A stretch of DNA of 28,709 nt from the NCBI GenBank assembly GCA_050251615.1, contig JBFWMM010000038.1, forward strand, positions 1 through 28,709. The letters run 5' to 3'. The position numbers and the translations under genes were made by a program. Position 1 is the stretch's first letter, and each line of letters opens with the position of its first letter. This DNA comes from Sedimentisphaera sp050251615 (GTDB lineage Bacteria; Planctomycetota; Phycisphaerae; Sedimentisphaerales; Sedimentisphaeraceae). Positions 15,696-24,819 of this stretch are shown here, piece after piece. The notes under the pieces were generated by a model. The model did no database searches and was not told the origin of the DNA. It saw only the letters and a list, made by a program, of their open reading frames with translations.

Positions 15696-16796
15696 TTAAA
15701 CGTTAAAGAGGAAGTTTACGACGTCCCCGTCTTCCATTATGTACGCTTTGCCCTTCTGGCTCATTTTCCCTGCCTCTTTGGCCTTCGATTCGCCGCCGAA
15801 GGTGATGTAGTCGTTGTACGCGATGACCTCTGCGCGAATGAAACCGCGCTCAAAATCGGAGTGTATCACGCCGGCGGCCTGCGGGGCTGTCCAGCCCTGG
15901 CCGATTGTCCAGGCGCGAACCTCCTTCACACCGGCGGTGAAGTAGCTCTGGAGGCCGAGGGCGTGAAAACCCTTATGGATGATCTGCTCAAGACCGCTCT
16001 CTTCAATCCCCATGGATTCGAGAAACTCATGCTTCTCTTCGTCGCTCATATCAACCATATCCTCCTCAAGCTTCGCACATATCTTCACGAGCTCGGCACC
16101 GCGTTTCTCGGCAACCGCCATAAGCTGCTTGACGTAATCGTTATCTTCGAGGAGCCCCTCCTCATCGACGTTCGCCGCGAAGATTACCTTTTTGGAGGTG
16201 ATGAAGCCCATATCCGCCTGAAGCTCCTTGAAAGCGTCTTCATCCTTCTTCGCAAACTCGCTCGCGGGGCGCCCTTCTTCGAGATGCGCCTTCAGCTCAT
16301 CGGCCAGAGCGAGCATGGGGCCTGCTTTCTTGTCCATCCTTGCAAGCTTACGCAAACGTTCCATCCTGCGCTCAAGCTGTTCGAGGTCGGCAAGGATCAG
16401 CTCGGTTTCAATCGTTTCAACATCGCGCACGGGATCCGGGTGCGCCGATACATGCACAACATTATCATTATCGAAGCAACGCACAACATGCACGATAGCG
16501 CTCGTCTGGCGGATGTTGCCGAGGAATTTGTTGCCGAGGCCTTCGCCTTTGCTCGCGCCTGCCACCAGACCCGCTATATCAACGAACTCAACCGTAGAAT
16601 GTACGATGCGTTTAGGCTTGACGATTTCCGCAAGCTTATCGAGGCGCTTATCCGGAACGGGCACAATCGCCTTGTTCGGCTCGATTGTACAGAAAGGGTA
16701 GTTTGCCGCCTCTGCGTTCTGCGTCTTTGTAAGCGCGTTGAATGTTGTACTCTTGCCCACGTTTGGCAGACCGACTATACCTATGCTTAAAGCCAT
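15696..16796 (-). CDS. ychF: Redox-regulated ATPase/GTPase YchF (OLA1 family)
   Basis: A universally conserved P-loop NTPase of the Obg family that binds ribosomes. The 366-residue length is typical. G1 GLPNVGKS is at 9-16, the family block ANYPFCTIEPN follows, then DIAGLVAGASKGEGLGNKFL (G3 region) and the NVDEE motif in place of NKxD, the change linked to ATP preference in YchF. The C-terminal TGS domain covers FTAGVKEVRAWTI to VNFLFNV. It lies 88 bp after purN on the same strand and 12 nt before rsmG. Confidence 0.96.
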   Translation of the reverse strand: MALSIGIVGLPNVGKSTTFNALTKTQNAEAANYPFCTIEPNKAIVPVPDKRLDKLAEIVKPKRIVHSTVEFVDIAGLVAGASKGEGLGNKFLGNIRQTSAIVHVVRCFDNDNVVHVSAHPDPVRDVETIETELILADLEQLERRMERLRKLARMDKKAGPMLALADELKAHLEEGRPASEFAKKDEDAFKELQADMGFITSKKVIFAANVDEEGLLEDNDYVKQLMAVAEKRGAELVKICAKLEEDMVDMSDEEKHEFLESMGIEESGLEQIIHKGFHALGLQSYFTAGVKEVRAWTIGQGWTAPQAAGVIHSDFERGFIRAEVIAYNDYITFGGESKAKEAGKMSQKGKAYIMEDGDVVNFLFNV

Positions 16797-16884
16797 TTAT
16801 CAATACTCTCTGAAAAAAAGGATTTAGTTACGGGGTATTATACAGTGAATGGGGCGGCAACTCAAGCTCTGGCAAATCGCCGGA

Positions 16885-17505
16885 TTATTCGTCGATGTGG
16901 ACGATGCCGTTTTCCACGCGCAGAGCGCCGCGGCAAAAGAGCCTTATCGCCTCTGGATACGCAAGGCACTCCTGCTCGAATACCCTCGCGGCAAGCTCGT
17001 CGGGGGTGTCGGTGGAGTATGCAGGGCAGGTGCGCTGGAGAATAATCGGACCATCATCATATTCGTTTGTGCAAAAATGAACCGTGCATCCGCTTACCTT
17101 GCAGCCCCTCGCCAGAACCGCCTCGTGAACGTGATGCCCCCACATACCCTTACCGCCAAAGCTCGGCAGCAGGGATGGATGTATGTTGAGAACCCTGTTC
17201 TCGTAGCAGTGAGGTATGTTCCAGAGGCAAAGCCAGCCGGCCTGTACGACAAGGTCAATGTCGTATTCGGTGAGTTTCTGCTCGATGGCGGAGCTGAACA
17301 GCTCCAATGATGAGAGATCTTTCCTGCGGATAACGGCAACATCTATCCCCATCTCGCGGGCTCTGTCAACGCCCTTGAGGTCTTCGCGCGAGCTGATTAC
17401 CAGGGCAATGGAGGCATTGAGCCGCCCCGCCGCTATCTCTTCGCCAATATTGAGCATAGTACGGCCGCCGCCGCTGAGCAGTATTGCGATTCTTGTCGGA
17501 CTCAA
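16885..17505 (-). CDS. purN: Phosphoribosylglycinamide formyltransferase
   Basis: Transfers a formyl group from 10-formyl-THF to GAR in purine synthesis. The 206-residue protein has the PurN phosphate loop LLSGGGRTMLNI and the catalytic triad, read as Asn107 and His109 in LNIHPSLLPSF plus Asp150 in EYDDGPIILQ. GGKGMWGHHVHEAVL is the substrate-binding segment. The start is a TTG at 17505: no ATG precedes the first conserved strand RIAILLSGG, and the frame runs back into the stop of the upstream gene only 12 nt away. GAGG within that stop region (TGAGG) supplies the ribosome-binding site, implying coupling to the zinc ribbon gene. Confidence 0.92.
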   Translation of the reverse strand: MSPTRIAILLSGGGRTMLNIGEEIAAGRLNASIALVISSREDLKGVDRAREMGIDVAVIRRKDLSSLELFSSAIEQKLTEYDIDLVVQAGWLCLWNIPHCYENRVLNIHPSLLPSFGGKGMWGHHVHEAVLARGCKVSGCTVHFCTNEYDDGPIILQRTCPAYSTDTPDELAARVFEQECLAYPEAIRLFCRGALRVENGIVHIDE

Positions 17506-17517
17506 CGGTTCAAAACC

Positions 17518-18252
17518 TCACTGTGAAAGCGGATTGATTACGACTATCCTGCCGCAGCTCGGGCAACGGATAATTTCGTCCTGTGTGAGCAGGCGGTTCC
17601 ATGTCTCGCTTGTGAGGCTCATGAAGCAACCGTTGCAGTGGAACAGCTCACGGCGCGGGTCGGCCTGTTCGATGTAGGAGACGGCGCTGCCTTCGTATGT
17701 GCCGGCGAGGCGCTTGAACAACTCAAGCACATCCGGCGCAAGCGCTTTGGCGGCCACTTCCCATTGCTTGCTTATCTCTTCGATAGCCTCTGTGCATTCG
17801 GCAACCCTGCCGGCCGCCCTGGCCTTAACATCTTCGATAAGCTGCTTCTGCTCTTCAATTGCCGCTTTAAGCTCTTCGCAGAGTTTCTGCTCGTTCTCAA
17901 TCATCTGCATAATCTCAAGGCTCTTGTTTTCGAGCTTGGAATTGTCTGCTTTGTTGGTGTTGAGTTCTGTGAGAATGGCTGCGTAATCGCGGTTGTTGCG
18001 GGCAGTATTCAGGGCTGCCTTGTATTTTTCTACGGTTTCCTCTCGAGATTTGATCTCAAGGTCAATCGCATCGGACTCTGCCTTCAAACGCACAATGCCC
18101 CGTCCCTTGAGCGCTAATTCCGACTCAAGCTCAGCGAGCTTATTTTCTTGAAGAACAACCGCACGGTTGGCGCGTTCGAGACGCTTTGTCATACCGCGAA
18201 GCTTGTCTTCCTCAATCTGCAACTTGTAAAGTCCCTCGAGTAAAGGCCCCAT
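17518..18252 (-). CDS. Coiled-coil zinc ribbon protein (DUF164 / CT398-like)
   Basis: A 244-residue protein: a long antiparallel coiled coil (about residues 10-180, rich in Glu, Lys and Leu) followed by a C4 zinc ribbon, CNGC and, 24 residues on, CPSC. This matches the DUF164 (zf-RING_7) family, whose members interact with RNA polymerase sigma-54 or flagellar/secretion parts in some bacteria; its role here is unknown. The ATG at 18252 is preferred over an upstream TTG at 18270 because CGGAG lies 6-7 nt before it. It is followed within 12 nt by purN. The 256 bp upstream, before bamA, show no gene. Confidence 0.8.
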   Translation of the reverse strand: MGPLLEGLYKLQIEEDKLRGMTKRLERANRAVVLQENKLAELESELALKGRGIVRLKAESDAIDLEIKSREETVEKYKAALNTARNNRDYAAILTELNTNKADNSKLENKSLEIMQMIENEQKLCEELKAAIEEQKQLIEDVKARAAGRVAECTEAIEEISKQWEVAAKALAPDVLELFKRLAGTYEGSAVSYIEQADPRRELFHCNGCFMSLTSETWNRLLTQDEIIRCPSCGRIVVINPLSQ

Positions 18253-18508
18253 CGTCTGCTCCGTATTCAATTATTAAAACTTATGCAAACGACAGATTAT
18301 GCACTATGCAGGCAATACTTCAACCAAAAAAAAATTTTCTTTGCGGCAGCAAGGAAAAACATGAAGAATTCGCATAGCAAACGCAGCAATTTGCAAGCAA
18401 TGCAAAAAACGCTGCCGGCATAACTTTCAAATTCGGGGTGCTTTATCAGCCCGTAATGAGGAACCCGCGCCCCAACTACGGTACCTTGCCGTTAATGGCT
18501 CTGTCTGC

Positions 18509-20815
18509 TTAGAAAAGCCTGCCCATGGAGAAGCTGAATACCTGCGTTTCATCATTATCGGCCTTGGAAATTGGCGCGGCAAGCTCAAATCTCATAGGAA
18601 CCGGACCGAACCACTGGGGTATGAGAATCTCAATGCCCGTGCCGATTGATGCGCGCAATTCGTTGTCGTCGAGAGCGCCAGCGTCAACGAAGAACAGCCA
18701 GTTGTAGCGGTCGCTTGACAGCGGAATTGCAACTTCGCTTCCGGCAAGCAGGACCCAGTCGCTGCCGATCGGATCGTCAAAATCGCCGGGGGTTGTGGAG
18801 CTTTCTCCTCGCGGGCCAACGCCGCGATAATCGAAGCCGCGCAGGCTGCCTGAGCCGCCGGCGTAGAATTTCTCGAACAGTGGCGCATCTCCAACGATTC
18901 CCGCGCCGTGCAGTTTTGTCGTAAAGACGGTCTTGCGTCCGGCGATGTCTTCGTGCAGTGTGCGGTAGTTTGTAAGTGTGCTGCTGGCGATGCCGAAGCT
19001 GTAGTCCCCGCCGACAAACTCATAAGACATATCAAAGCGATAGCCCTTAGTCGGGAGGAAGCGGCTGTCTGTCTCGCGCTTTGTGATAGAAAACTTGCTG
19101 CCGAACAGCGTTGTATCGCCGGCCACATCAAACACCTCTGCGGGGGCTTCTGCCTCAATGCTCTCAACGCTGACACGTTCAATTCTAAAATCCATACCGA
19201 GGTACCAGTTGTCTTCATAGCGGCGGGTGAGGCCGAAATACGCCTTATCCCTGACCTCATCGAAGCTCTCACGACCGCGGTAAAACCTCGATGAGCCGAG
19301 GTTGAATGAAAGCGGTCTGTCCCAGGCGTAAGGCTCTGTGAAGTCGAGCGAATATCGGCTCACATCCGTGCCTGGCTCCATGCTCAGGCGCAAAGACTGG
19401 CCTGCGCCGCGGAAAGACTTACCACTGAAGAATTCCCCGAAGCTTGAGGGCCAGTCGAGTATGTCGAAATTCCTCTGCTCTATAACAACCTGTCCGATGA
19501 GGCCGTTGTTGCTGTCAACGCCCGCGCCGAACATAAGCATACCTGTCATGCCTTCAGTTATGGTTACGAGCGCGTTCTTTGTGTCGGGCTCATCGCTGTC
19601 AACGGGAGTTATCATCACATCGCCTGCGAGAGAGGCACGTTTTATTTCGTTTTCGATAAGGCCATTGCCTGTGCCGGGGGCGTCTTTTGCGTTGAACCAG
19701 CGGCCGGGTTTGAAGCCTGCGTAATCAAGCTCCCGCCTGATGATTTTGTCGTGTGTCTCGAAGTTGCCGCTGATTTCCACGAGCCCGATCTTGTAGCGGG
19801 CGCCCTCGTTCACCTCGTATGAGAGATTCACATCGCCGCTGTCGGTAAATTTGCGTACCGGTTTGACTGTCGCCTCGATAAAGCCGTCTTCGCGGTATTT
19901 GTCGCGGATTTTGTCGGCGGTGCGCTGTACGGCTTCGCTGTAGTAGGCATCGCCTTCTTTTTCGTCCACAACCTCTTCAAGCTCGGCAGCCGAGTAGAAT
20001 TCCGCACCTGTAATGTTTATGCTGTTGATGGAGTATTCGCGTCCCTCTGAGATGCTGTAAACGATATTTGCGCGATTCATTTTGCTGTTGAATTCCGGAA
20101 TCGCCTCACAGCTCACATCCATATAGCCGCTTTCGAGGTAGAGCGCTTTGATGGCTTCTATATCCTCTTCAACCTTCTTTTTGTCGTAGGAGCGACGGAT
20201 AAAGAACAACACCTTGGAATCCAGACTCACCGCCTTGCGCAGCTGGCGTTCAGTGAAGACGCTACTGCCGTCGAAGCGCACCGCGCCCACCTTGATCCGC
20301 GGCCCCTCTTCCACACGCACGATGACGCTACCATCAGCGAGAGCATCTTCGTCCAGATCCACTTTGGCGAAGTAGTACCCCTTTTCGGAGTACTTCTCAC
20401 GGATTTTGTCGAGAGCTTCAGCTACCGCGATGTTGTCGGGGTAATCGCCTTTTGACAGATCTATCGCGCGCAGTAAAACGCTGTCCTTGAGCTTACTGTT
20501 GCCGAAAAAGGTGATGCTTGAGATGAGCTTCTTCTCCAGCACAACGAACGTAACACGCATTCCCCCGTCGAGCTCCTCAGCGTTGTAATAGGCATAGCGC
20601 ACGGCATCCAGCTCGCCCAACCGCATGGTATCGGCAGTGAGGCGGTCTATGTCGTATAATTGCCCTGGCCTTGCGGCAACCTTACTGAGAACTTCCGCCG
20701 AAGAGAGTGTAACGTTTCCCTTGACCGCAAGCTCGACAATCCTCCTCTCGTCGGCCAGGCCAACCGAGAAAAGTGAAAGAGCGAACATCAACACTAATAA
20801 CTTTTTCACTATCAT
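18509..20815 (-). CDS. bamA: Outer-membrane protein assembly factor BamA
   Basis: Inserts beta-barrel proteins into the outer membrane. The 768-residue protein starts with a signal peptide (MIVKKLLVLMFALSLFSVGLA), has about five POTRA repeats (residues 25-410; for example ISSITFFGNSKLKDSVLLRA and YSINSINITGAEFYSAAEL), and then a 16-strand barrel. The lid-loop motif reads GGSGSLRGFDYRGVGPRG (the RGF/RGY motif), and the chain ends in Phe (SFSMGRLF), as outer-membrane barrels do. The ATG at 20815 has AAGGA 3-4 nt upstream. It lies 95 bp after dnaB. It shows the organism is a diderm. No skp/ompH or lpx gene is seen beside it, unlike the proteobacterial arrangement. Confidence 0.93.
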   Translation of the reverse strand: MIVKKLLVLMFALSLFSVGLADERRIVELAVKGNVTLSSAEVLSKVAARPGQLYDIDRLTADTMRLGELDAVRYAYYNAEELDGGMRVTFVVLEKKLISSITFFGNSKLKDSVLLRAIDLSKGDYPDNIAVAEALDKIREKYSEKGYYFAKVDLDEDALADGSVIVRVEEGPRIKVGAVRFDGSSVFTERQLRKAVSLDSKVLFFIRRSYDKKKVEEDIEAIKALYLESGYMDVSCEAIPEFNSKMNRANIVYSISEGREYSINSINITGAEFYSAAELEEVVDEKEGDAYYSEAVQRTADKIRDKYREDGFIEATVKPVRKFTDSGDVNLSYEVNEGARYKIGLVEISGNFETHDKIIRRELDYAGFKPGRWFNAKDAPGTGNGLIENEIKRASLAGDVMITPVDSDEPDTKNALVTITEGMTGMLMFGAGVDSNNGLIGQVVIEQRNFDILDWPSSFGEFFSGKSFRGAGQSLRLSMEPGTDVSRYSLDFTEPYAWDRPLSFNLGSSRFYRGRESFDEVRDKAYFGLTRRYEDNWYLGMDFRIERVSVESIEAEAPAEVFDVAGDTTLFGSKFSITKRETDSRFLPTKGYRFDMSYEFVGGDYSFGIASSTLTNYRTLHEDIAGRKTVFTTKLHGAGIVGDAPLFEKFYAGGSGSLRGFDYRGVGPRGESSTTPGDFDDPIGSDWVLLAGSEVAIPLSSDRYNWLFFVDAGALDDNELRASIGTGIEILIPQWFGPVPMRFELAAPISKADNDETQVFSFSMGRLF

Positions 20816-20910
20816 AATTCCTTGAAATAATCTCGGAGGCAATTTTATCGATATTACTTCCGCCTGGCAAGTATTATCGCGGAAGAATGGCCGATTGAGA
20901 AAGAATAGCC

Positions 20911-22356
20911 TTATTCGTAGTCCATGCCCATATTGTCTATAACATTGTCGAAGCGAGTGTATTCGCCGTGGAACATCAGCTCGACAATACCCGTCGGGCC
21001 GTTTCTCTGCTTGGCTATGATGATTTCCGCCTGATTTGTATTCTCGTAGCTCGGGTCGTTGCGGTGGTAGTAGTCTTCGCGGTGAATCAGCATGACAACG
21101 TCGGCGTCCTGCTCGATACTGCCGCTCTCTCGGAGGTCGCTCATTCTGGGGCGGTGGTCTTCGCGCTGTTCGGCGGCTCGGTTGAGCTGGCTGAGCACGA
21201 TAACCGGCACATCAAGCTCCCTGGCAAGCTCCTTGAGCTGCCTTGATATAGTGCTGATTTCGTTCTGTCTTGATTCTACCCTCGAGCCGAGGCTCATAAG
21301 CTGGAGATAGTCGATAAAGACGGCTTTTATGCCGTGTTGCGCCTGAAGACGGCGAGCCTTTGCGCGCATTTCCAGAGGAGACATACCTGGCGTATCATCT
21401 ATGAAAATCGGAGCGTGGGAGAGGTCGTCGCTGGTGCGGATGAGGTCGTTATAGACGTTTTGGTCTGTTATTCCCCTTCTCACCTGCTGTGCATCAATCA
21501 TTCCCCTGCTGCAAAGCATACGTTCTGCGAGCTGAAGCTTGCCCATTTCGAGCGAGAAAATCAGCACTGGAATTCTTTCATCTGCGCCGATATGCTCGGC
21601 GATATTCATCGCAAAGCTTGTCTTACCCATACTCGGCCTGCCCGCGACGATTATAAGCTCACCGCCATGTATGCCGGTGGTCATATGGTCAAGCTTGGTA
21701 AAGCCGGTCGGGATGCCTGTGATTGTCTGTCCGGTTCGCTTCTGGATCTCGTCGAAGGCCTGGAGCAGGAGCGCGCCCATATCCTCGGCCTCGCCCGTAA
21801 CGCGGCGGCCTGTGATGGCGAAGATGCGCTGTTCGGCTTGATCGAGCTTGGATTCAGGGTCTCCGGCGGGGTCGTATGCCTGTGAAAGCACCTCACTGGC
21901 GACGCCTATAAGCTCGCGCAGAAGGTGCTTGTCCTTCACAATCTTTTTGTAGTACTCAACGTTTGCCGTAGTGGCAACGCTGGCGGGAATCTGTTTGAGA
22001 TACTCAACTCCGCCTGCGTCTTCGAGCTGATTTCTTTGCGTCAGCTCGTTCTTCAGCAGAACAAGGTCAATGTCCTTATCCGGCGGCAGGTTCTCATACA
22101 GGCTCACAAGCGCATCATAGATGAACCTGTGCTCCGATTGGTAAAACGCTTCAGCCTTCAGCTCCTGCACAATATCGCCCACGCAAGTCCGGTCTATAAT
22201 CATAGAACCGAGCAGGCTGGTTTCAGCCTCGCGTGAGTGCGGCATGGTCTTGTCCGCGAACATTGTCGAAGTCAAGACTGAAGCGTCGTTTATGTCGGTA
22301 TTACTCGTCGATCTGTTCTGTTTCAGATTCTTCGAGCTGCCCTTCTGTGTCGCCAT
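20911..22356 (-). CDS. dnaB: Replicative DNA helicase DnaB
   Basis: Hexameric helicase that unwinds DNA at the replication fork. The 481-residue protein has the N-terminal DnaB domain (PHSREAETSLLGSMI, 39-53), a linker and a RecA-like ATPase domain: Walker A GRPSMGKT (239-246), SLEMGKLQLAERML, Walker B VFIDYLQLM, and the arginine-finger region ELDVPVIVLSQLNRAAE. No intein interrupts it. The ATG at 22356 is preceded by GGAAGGG about 10 nt away and makes the gene overlap rplI by 56 nt. In-frame ATGs at 22263 and 22245 would remove the overlap and a 31- to 37-residue Ser/Asn/Lys-rich leader absent from most DnaBs. Confidence 0.95.
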   Translation of the reverse strand: MATQKGSSKNLKQNRSTSNTDINDASVLTSTMFADKTMPHSREAETSLLGSMIIDRTCVGDIVQELKAEAFYQSEHRFIYDALVSLYENLPPDKDIDLVLLKNELTQRNQLEDAGGVEYLKQIPASVATTANVEYYKKIVKDKHLLRELIGVASEVLSQAYDPAGDPESKLDQAEQRIFAITGRRVTGEAEDMGALLLQAFDEIQKRTGQTITGIPTGFTKLDHMTTGIHGGELIIVAGRPSMGKTSFAMNIAEHIGADERIPVLIFSLEMGKLQLAERMLCSRGMIDAQQVRRGITDQNVYNDLIRTSDDLSHAPIFIDDTPGMSPLEMRAKARRLQAQHGIKAVFIDYLQLMSLGSRVESRQNEISTISRQLKELARELDVPVIVLSQLNRAAEQREDHRPRMSDLRESGSIEQDADVVMLIHREDYYHRNDPSYENTNQAEIIIAKQRNGPTGIVELMFHGEYTRFDNVIDNMGMDYE

Positions 22357-22810
22357 CGTTATTCTGCCCTTCCGCTACAACATTAACCTCTACACTTGCC
22401 TTGAGGTCAACTGCGAGTTTCAGTGTAACAACGTGAACGCCCGTTTCTTTGATGTGTCCGCCGGTAACCATTTCATCGGCGATTTCAAAGTTGGCTTCAC
22501 GAAGAGCTTCGGCAACCATAGCCTCGGTTACAGAACCGAACAGGTGTCCCTGGTTGTTTGCCCTGGCAACAATCGTAACAGAGGCGCCGTCAACGGCTTC
22601 CTTAACAGCCGTAAGCTTTTCGTAAGCGAGCTTGCGCTCGTTTGCGCGCTTGGCCTTTTCAGCCGCGATTGCATCCATATTATCCTGTGTGGGGATCGTA
22701 GCCAGGCCGTAAGGAACGAGATAGTTCCTGGCGTAGCCGTCCTTTACGTCAACAATGTCGCCGAGCCATCCCAGGCTGACAATATCATCAAGAAGCAAAA
22801 CTTTAATCAT
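22301..22810 (-). CDS. rplI: Ribosomal protein bL9
   Basis: Large-subunit protein that binds 23S rRNA. The 169-residue protein starts with the diagnostic MIKVLLLDDI and VVDVKDGYARNYLVPYGLA-like segment (here IVDVKDGYARNYLVPYG), has the connecting helix, and a C-terminal domain ending in an acidic tail (EEGQ-, EESETEQIDE-like). The ATG at 22810 has GGAG 9 nt upstream. It is part of the canonical rpsF-ssb-rpsR-rplI-dnaB cluster. Its 3' end overlaps the proposed dnaB start. Confidence 0.96.
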   Translation of the reverse strand: MIKVLLLDDIVSLGWLGDIVDVKDGYARNYLVPYGLATIPTQDNMDAIAAEKAKRANERKLAYEKLTAVKEAVDGASVTIVARANNQGHLFGSVTEAMVAEALREANFEIADEMVTGGHIKETGVHVVTLKLAVDLKASVEVNVVAEGQNNDGDTEGQLEESETEQIDE

Positions 22811-22881
22811 TTGCTCTTTCTCCAAATAGTTGTTTTCGTTTCATCATAGCAGCCCGCACGGGGCTTGCCTTCAATGGCGGT

Positions 22882-23139
22882 TCAGTTCTGGTAAGGCAGA
22901 AGCCCCATGAACCTTGCGCGCTTGATGGCGTTTTGAACCTTACGCTGGCAACCTGCACAATTGCCGCTGCGTTTTCTCGAAAAGATCTTACCACGGTTGG
23001 TAAGGAGCTTCGAGAGCGTATCAATGTCCATGTAGTCAACATACTCGGTCTTAGACTTGCAGAACCTGCACTGGCTCTGCTCGCGAATGGTAGAAGACCT
23101 TCTTTTTTTCTTGTTTTTCTGGTTTCTTGTGTTTTTCAT
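22882..23139 (-). CDS. rpsR: Ribosomal protein bS18
   Basis: Small-subunit protein that pairs with bS6 on the platform. The 85-residue protein carries a basic N-terminus and the core DIDTLSKLLTNRGKIFSRKR with ARFMGLLPY at the end. Cysteine pairs CRFC and CAGC form a zinc-binding C4 arrangement, the cysteine-containing (C+) version of bS18 that some bacteria use. It lies 79 bp after ssb and 71 bp before rplI. Confidence 0.96.
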   Translation of the reverse strand: MKNTRNQKNKKKRRSSTIREQSQCRFCKSKTEYVDYMDIDTLSKLLTNRGKIFSRKRSGNCAGCQRKVQNAIKRARFMGLLPYQN

Positions 23140-23218
23140 ATTAGAACTCTTTCAGTTAGTCCATGTTCCGCTGTTCCATCGGGAAGGGCGGTTTGAAAAC
23201 GTATATATAGCAAATTAC

Positions 23219-23710
23219 TTAGAACGGCACGTCTGTCGGATCGTAGTCGTCGTGGGAGCCGTACGCTTCGGGATGCTGCTGTGGCGCCTGAGGCTGTTGC
23301 GGTGCCTGAGACTGGCCGTATCCCTGCGGAGCGTCTTGATAGCCGCCGTAGCCGCCACTATTGCCGCCTGAACCCTGCGTGCCCCCGCCGACAAACTCGA
23401 AGTTTTCGGCCTGCACGCGGAGCCTGCTGCGCTTTGAGCCATCCTGAGCGGTCCAGCTGTCATAGACGAGACGTCCTTCGATGAGAATCGGCGAGCCTTT
23501 TTTGAAGTACTTGCTGATCACCTCGCCGCGCTTGCCGTACATACGGCAGTCGGTAAAGCAAACCTCTTCGCGCTGCTGACCATCCTGGCCTGTGAATTTA
23601 CGATTTGTAGCCACTGAAAACTCAACAGCCGCGGTACCGCTGGGCAGATAAGAGAGCTGCGGGTCTCTTGTCAGATTGCCAAGCAGAATTACTTTGTTAA
23701 AACTTGCCAT
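23219..23710 (-). CDS. ssb: Single-stranded DNA-binding protein
   Basis: Coats single-stranded DNA during replication and repair. The 163-residue protein has the OB fold at 1-108 (FNKVILLGNLTRDPQLSYLP, YFKKGSPILIEGRLVYDSW) and a disordered Gly/Gln/Pro linker (SGGNSGGYGGYQ, then a QAPQQ-rich stretch). The acidic tip DPTDVPF recruits partner proteins. The ATG has GGAG 9 nt upstream. It lies between rpsF and rpsR, the usual bacterial position. Confidence 0.97.
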   Translation of the reverse strand: MASFNKVILLGNLTRDPQLSYLPSGTAAVEFSVATNRKFTGQDGQQREEVCFTDCRMYGKRGEVISKYFKKGSPILIEGRLVYDSWTAQDGSKRSRLRVQAENFEFVGGGTQGSGGNSGGYGGYQDAPQGYGQSQAPQQPQAPQQHPEAYGSHDDYDPTDVPF

Positions 23711-23745
23711 GATACTCGCTCCGTTCTAAAAACTTGTAACGTTAA

Positions 23746-24180
23746 TTAGTCTTCCGAGCCGGCTTTTGCTTTAGAATCAGCGGAGTTCTCAACGCCTGCC
23801 GCTTCTTCTATCTCACGCTTAGCCGCTTCTTCGCGTTCAATCCTGTCAGCCGCTTCGAGGGGAGTTTCCTTCTCAACGCCTGCTTCCTTGTTGACGAAAT
23901 CAGCGCGGAGTATCATAGCACGCATAACGTCTTCAGAGAGGTTGATATCTCTCTCAAGCATCATGATGCTGTCGGGCTCTGCGTTGAAATATACAAGGAT
24001 GTACGTGCCGCGAGATTTATTCTGAATCTCGTATGCGAGCTTGCGCTCATCCCACTTCTTCAGGCTGACAATCTCCCCGCCTCTTTTATTGATCATAACG
24101 GTGATCTTTTCAACCAATCCTGTCCAGTCGCCGGCAGCAAGAGCTGAATCGACGAGGAACAGTGCTTCGTAAAGTCTCAT
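23746..24180 (-). CDS. rpsF: Ribosomal protein bS6
   Basis: Small-subunit protein that binds bS18 and 16S rRNA. The family core is MRLYEALFLVDSALA, then KKWDERKLAYEIQNKSRGTY and FNAEPDSIMMLERDINLSEDV. The acidic/Ala-rich C-terminal tail of about 45 residues (EEAAKREIEEAAGVENS) is longer than usual. The start is uncertain: the ATG at 24180 matches the family, but the only good ribosome-binding site, GGAGG at 24205-24201, is 20 nt away and is ideally placed (8 nt) for an in-frame TTG at 24192, which would add four residues. It heads the rpsF-ssb-rpsR-rplI-dnaB cluster. Confidence 0.93.
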   Translation of the reverse strand: MRLYEALFLVDSALAAGDWTGLVEKITVMINKRGGEIVSLKKWDERKLAYEIQNKSRGTYILVYFNAEPDSIMMLERDINLSEDVMRAMILRADFVNKEAGVEKETPLEAADRIEREEAAKREIEEAAGVENSADSKAKAGSED

Positions 24181-24237
24181 TGTTGTATCCAAGGTTACAA
24201 CCTCCAATTTACAAAATATTATTCTGCCCCAATGGGC

Positions 24238-24804
24238 TTAATTGTTAAAATTTGTCATTGCTTTATCAAGCCCCTCGCTGATGAGCGTTTCAATGCAGCT
24301 CACAGCTTTGAGTTTGGCCTGGTCGAGCAGAAACCTCTCATCCTGAGACGGCTTGCCGAGTACGTAGCCGGTATAGTCCGGAAACGGGCTCCGGCCGATT
24401 CCGACGCGAAGGCGAGTAAACTGATCTGTGCCGAGCTTCGTGATGATGTCTTTGAGGCCGTTATGGCCGCCTGCGCTCCCTTTGCTGCGGAGCCTTATAA
24501 CTCCGGGCTCAAGCGCCATATCATCACTTATCACAATCACATCCGCAAACTCTATTTTGTAGAAACCACGAGCCGTTGCTACAGCCTGTCCGCTTCTGTT
24601 CATAAAGGTTTGCGGTTTCAGCAGTACGACCTTTTCGCCGTTAATCGAAACCGTAACAGTGAGCGAATTGAACTTCGTTCCATTAACAGACGAGCCATAC
24701 CTGGCGGCAATCTCATCGACTATTTCAAAGCCGATGTTGTGCCTTGTGCCCTCGTATTCTCTGCCCGGATTACCGAGACCTGCTATCAGAATGTTCCTGC
24801 TCAT
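24238..24804 (-). CDS. pth: Peptidyl-tRNA hydrolase
   Basis: Releases peptides from peptidyl-tRNAs that drop off ribosomes. The 188-residue protein has all the family motifs: AGLGNPGREYEGTRHNIGF with Asn12 and catalytic His22, LKPQTFMNRSG, ISDDMALEPGVIRLRSKGS and GGHNGLKDI. It lies 15 nt after rplY, the standard ctc-pth pairing. Right after its stop, GCCC and GGGC make a 4-bp hairpin, too weak to call a terminator. Confidence 0.97.
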   Translation of the reverse strand: MSRNILIAGLGNPGREYEGTRHNIGFEIVDEIAARYGSSVNGTKFNSLTVTVSINGEKVVLLKPQTFMNRSGQAVATARGFYKIEFADVIVISDDMALEPGVIRLRSKGSAGGHNGLKDIITKLGTDQFTRLRVGIGRSPFPDYTGYVLGKPSQDERFLLDQAKLKAVSCIETLISEGLDKAMTNFNN

Positions 24805-24819
24805 AAAGCTTCAGCCAAA

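Noticed and set aside
15861..16790. 309-codon plus-strand open frame opposite ychF.
   Set aside because: It is the antisense shadow of a highly conserved gene and has no family resemblance.
24181..24240. Possible S6:S18 autoregulatory RNA motif upstream of rpsF.
   Set aside because: Only a 4-bp hairpin after the pth stop and a short palindrome are present. The hairpin with a CCG bulge expected for that motif was not found.
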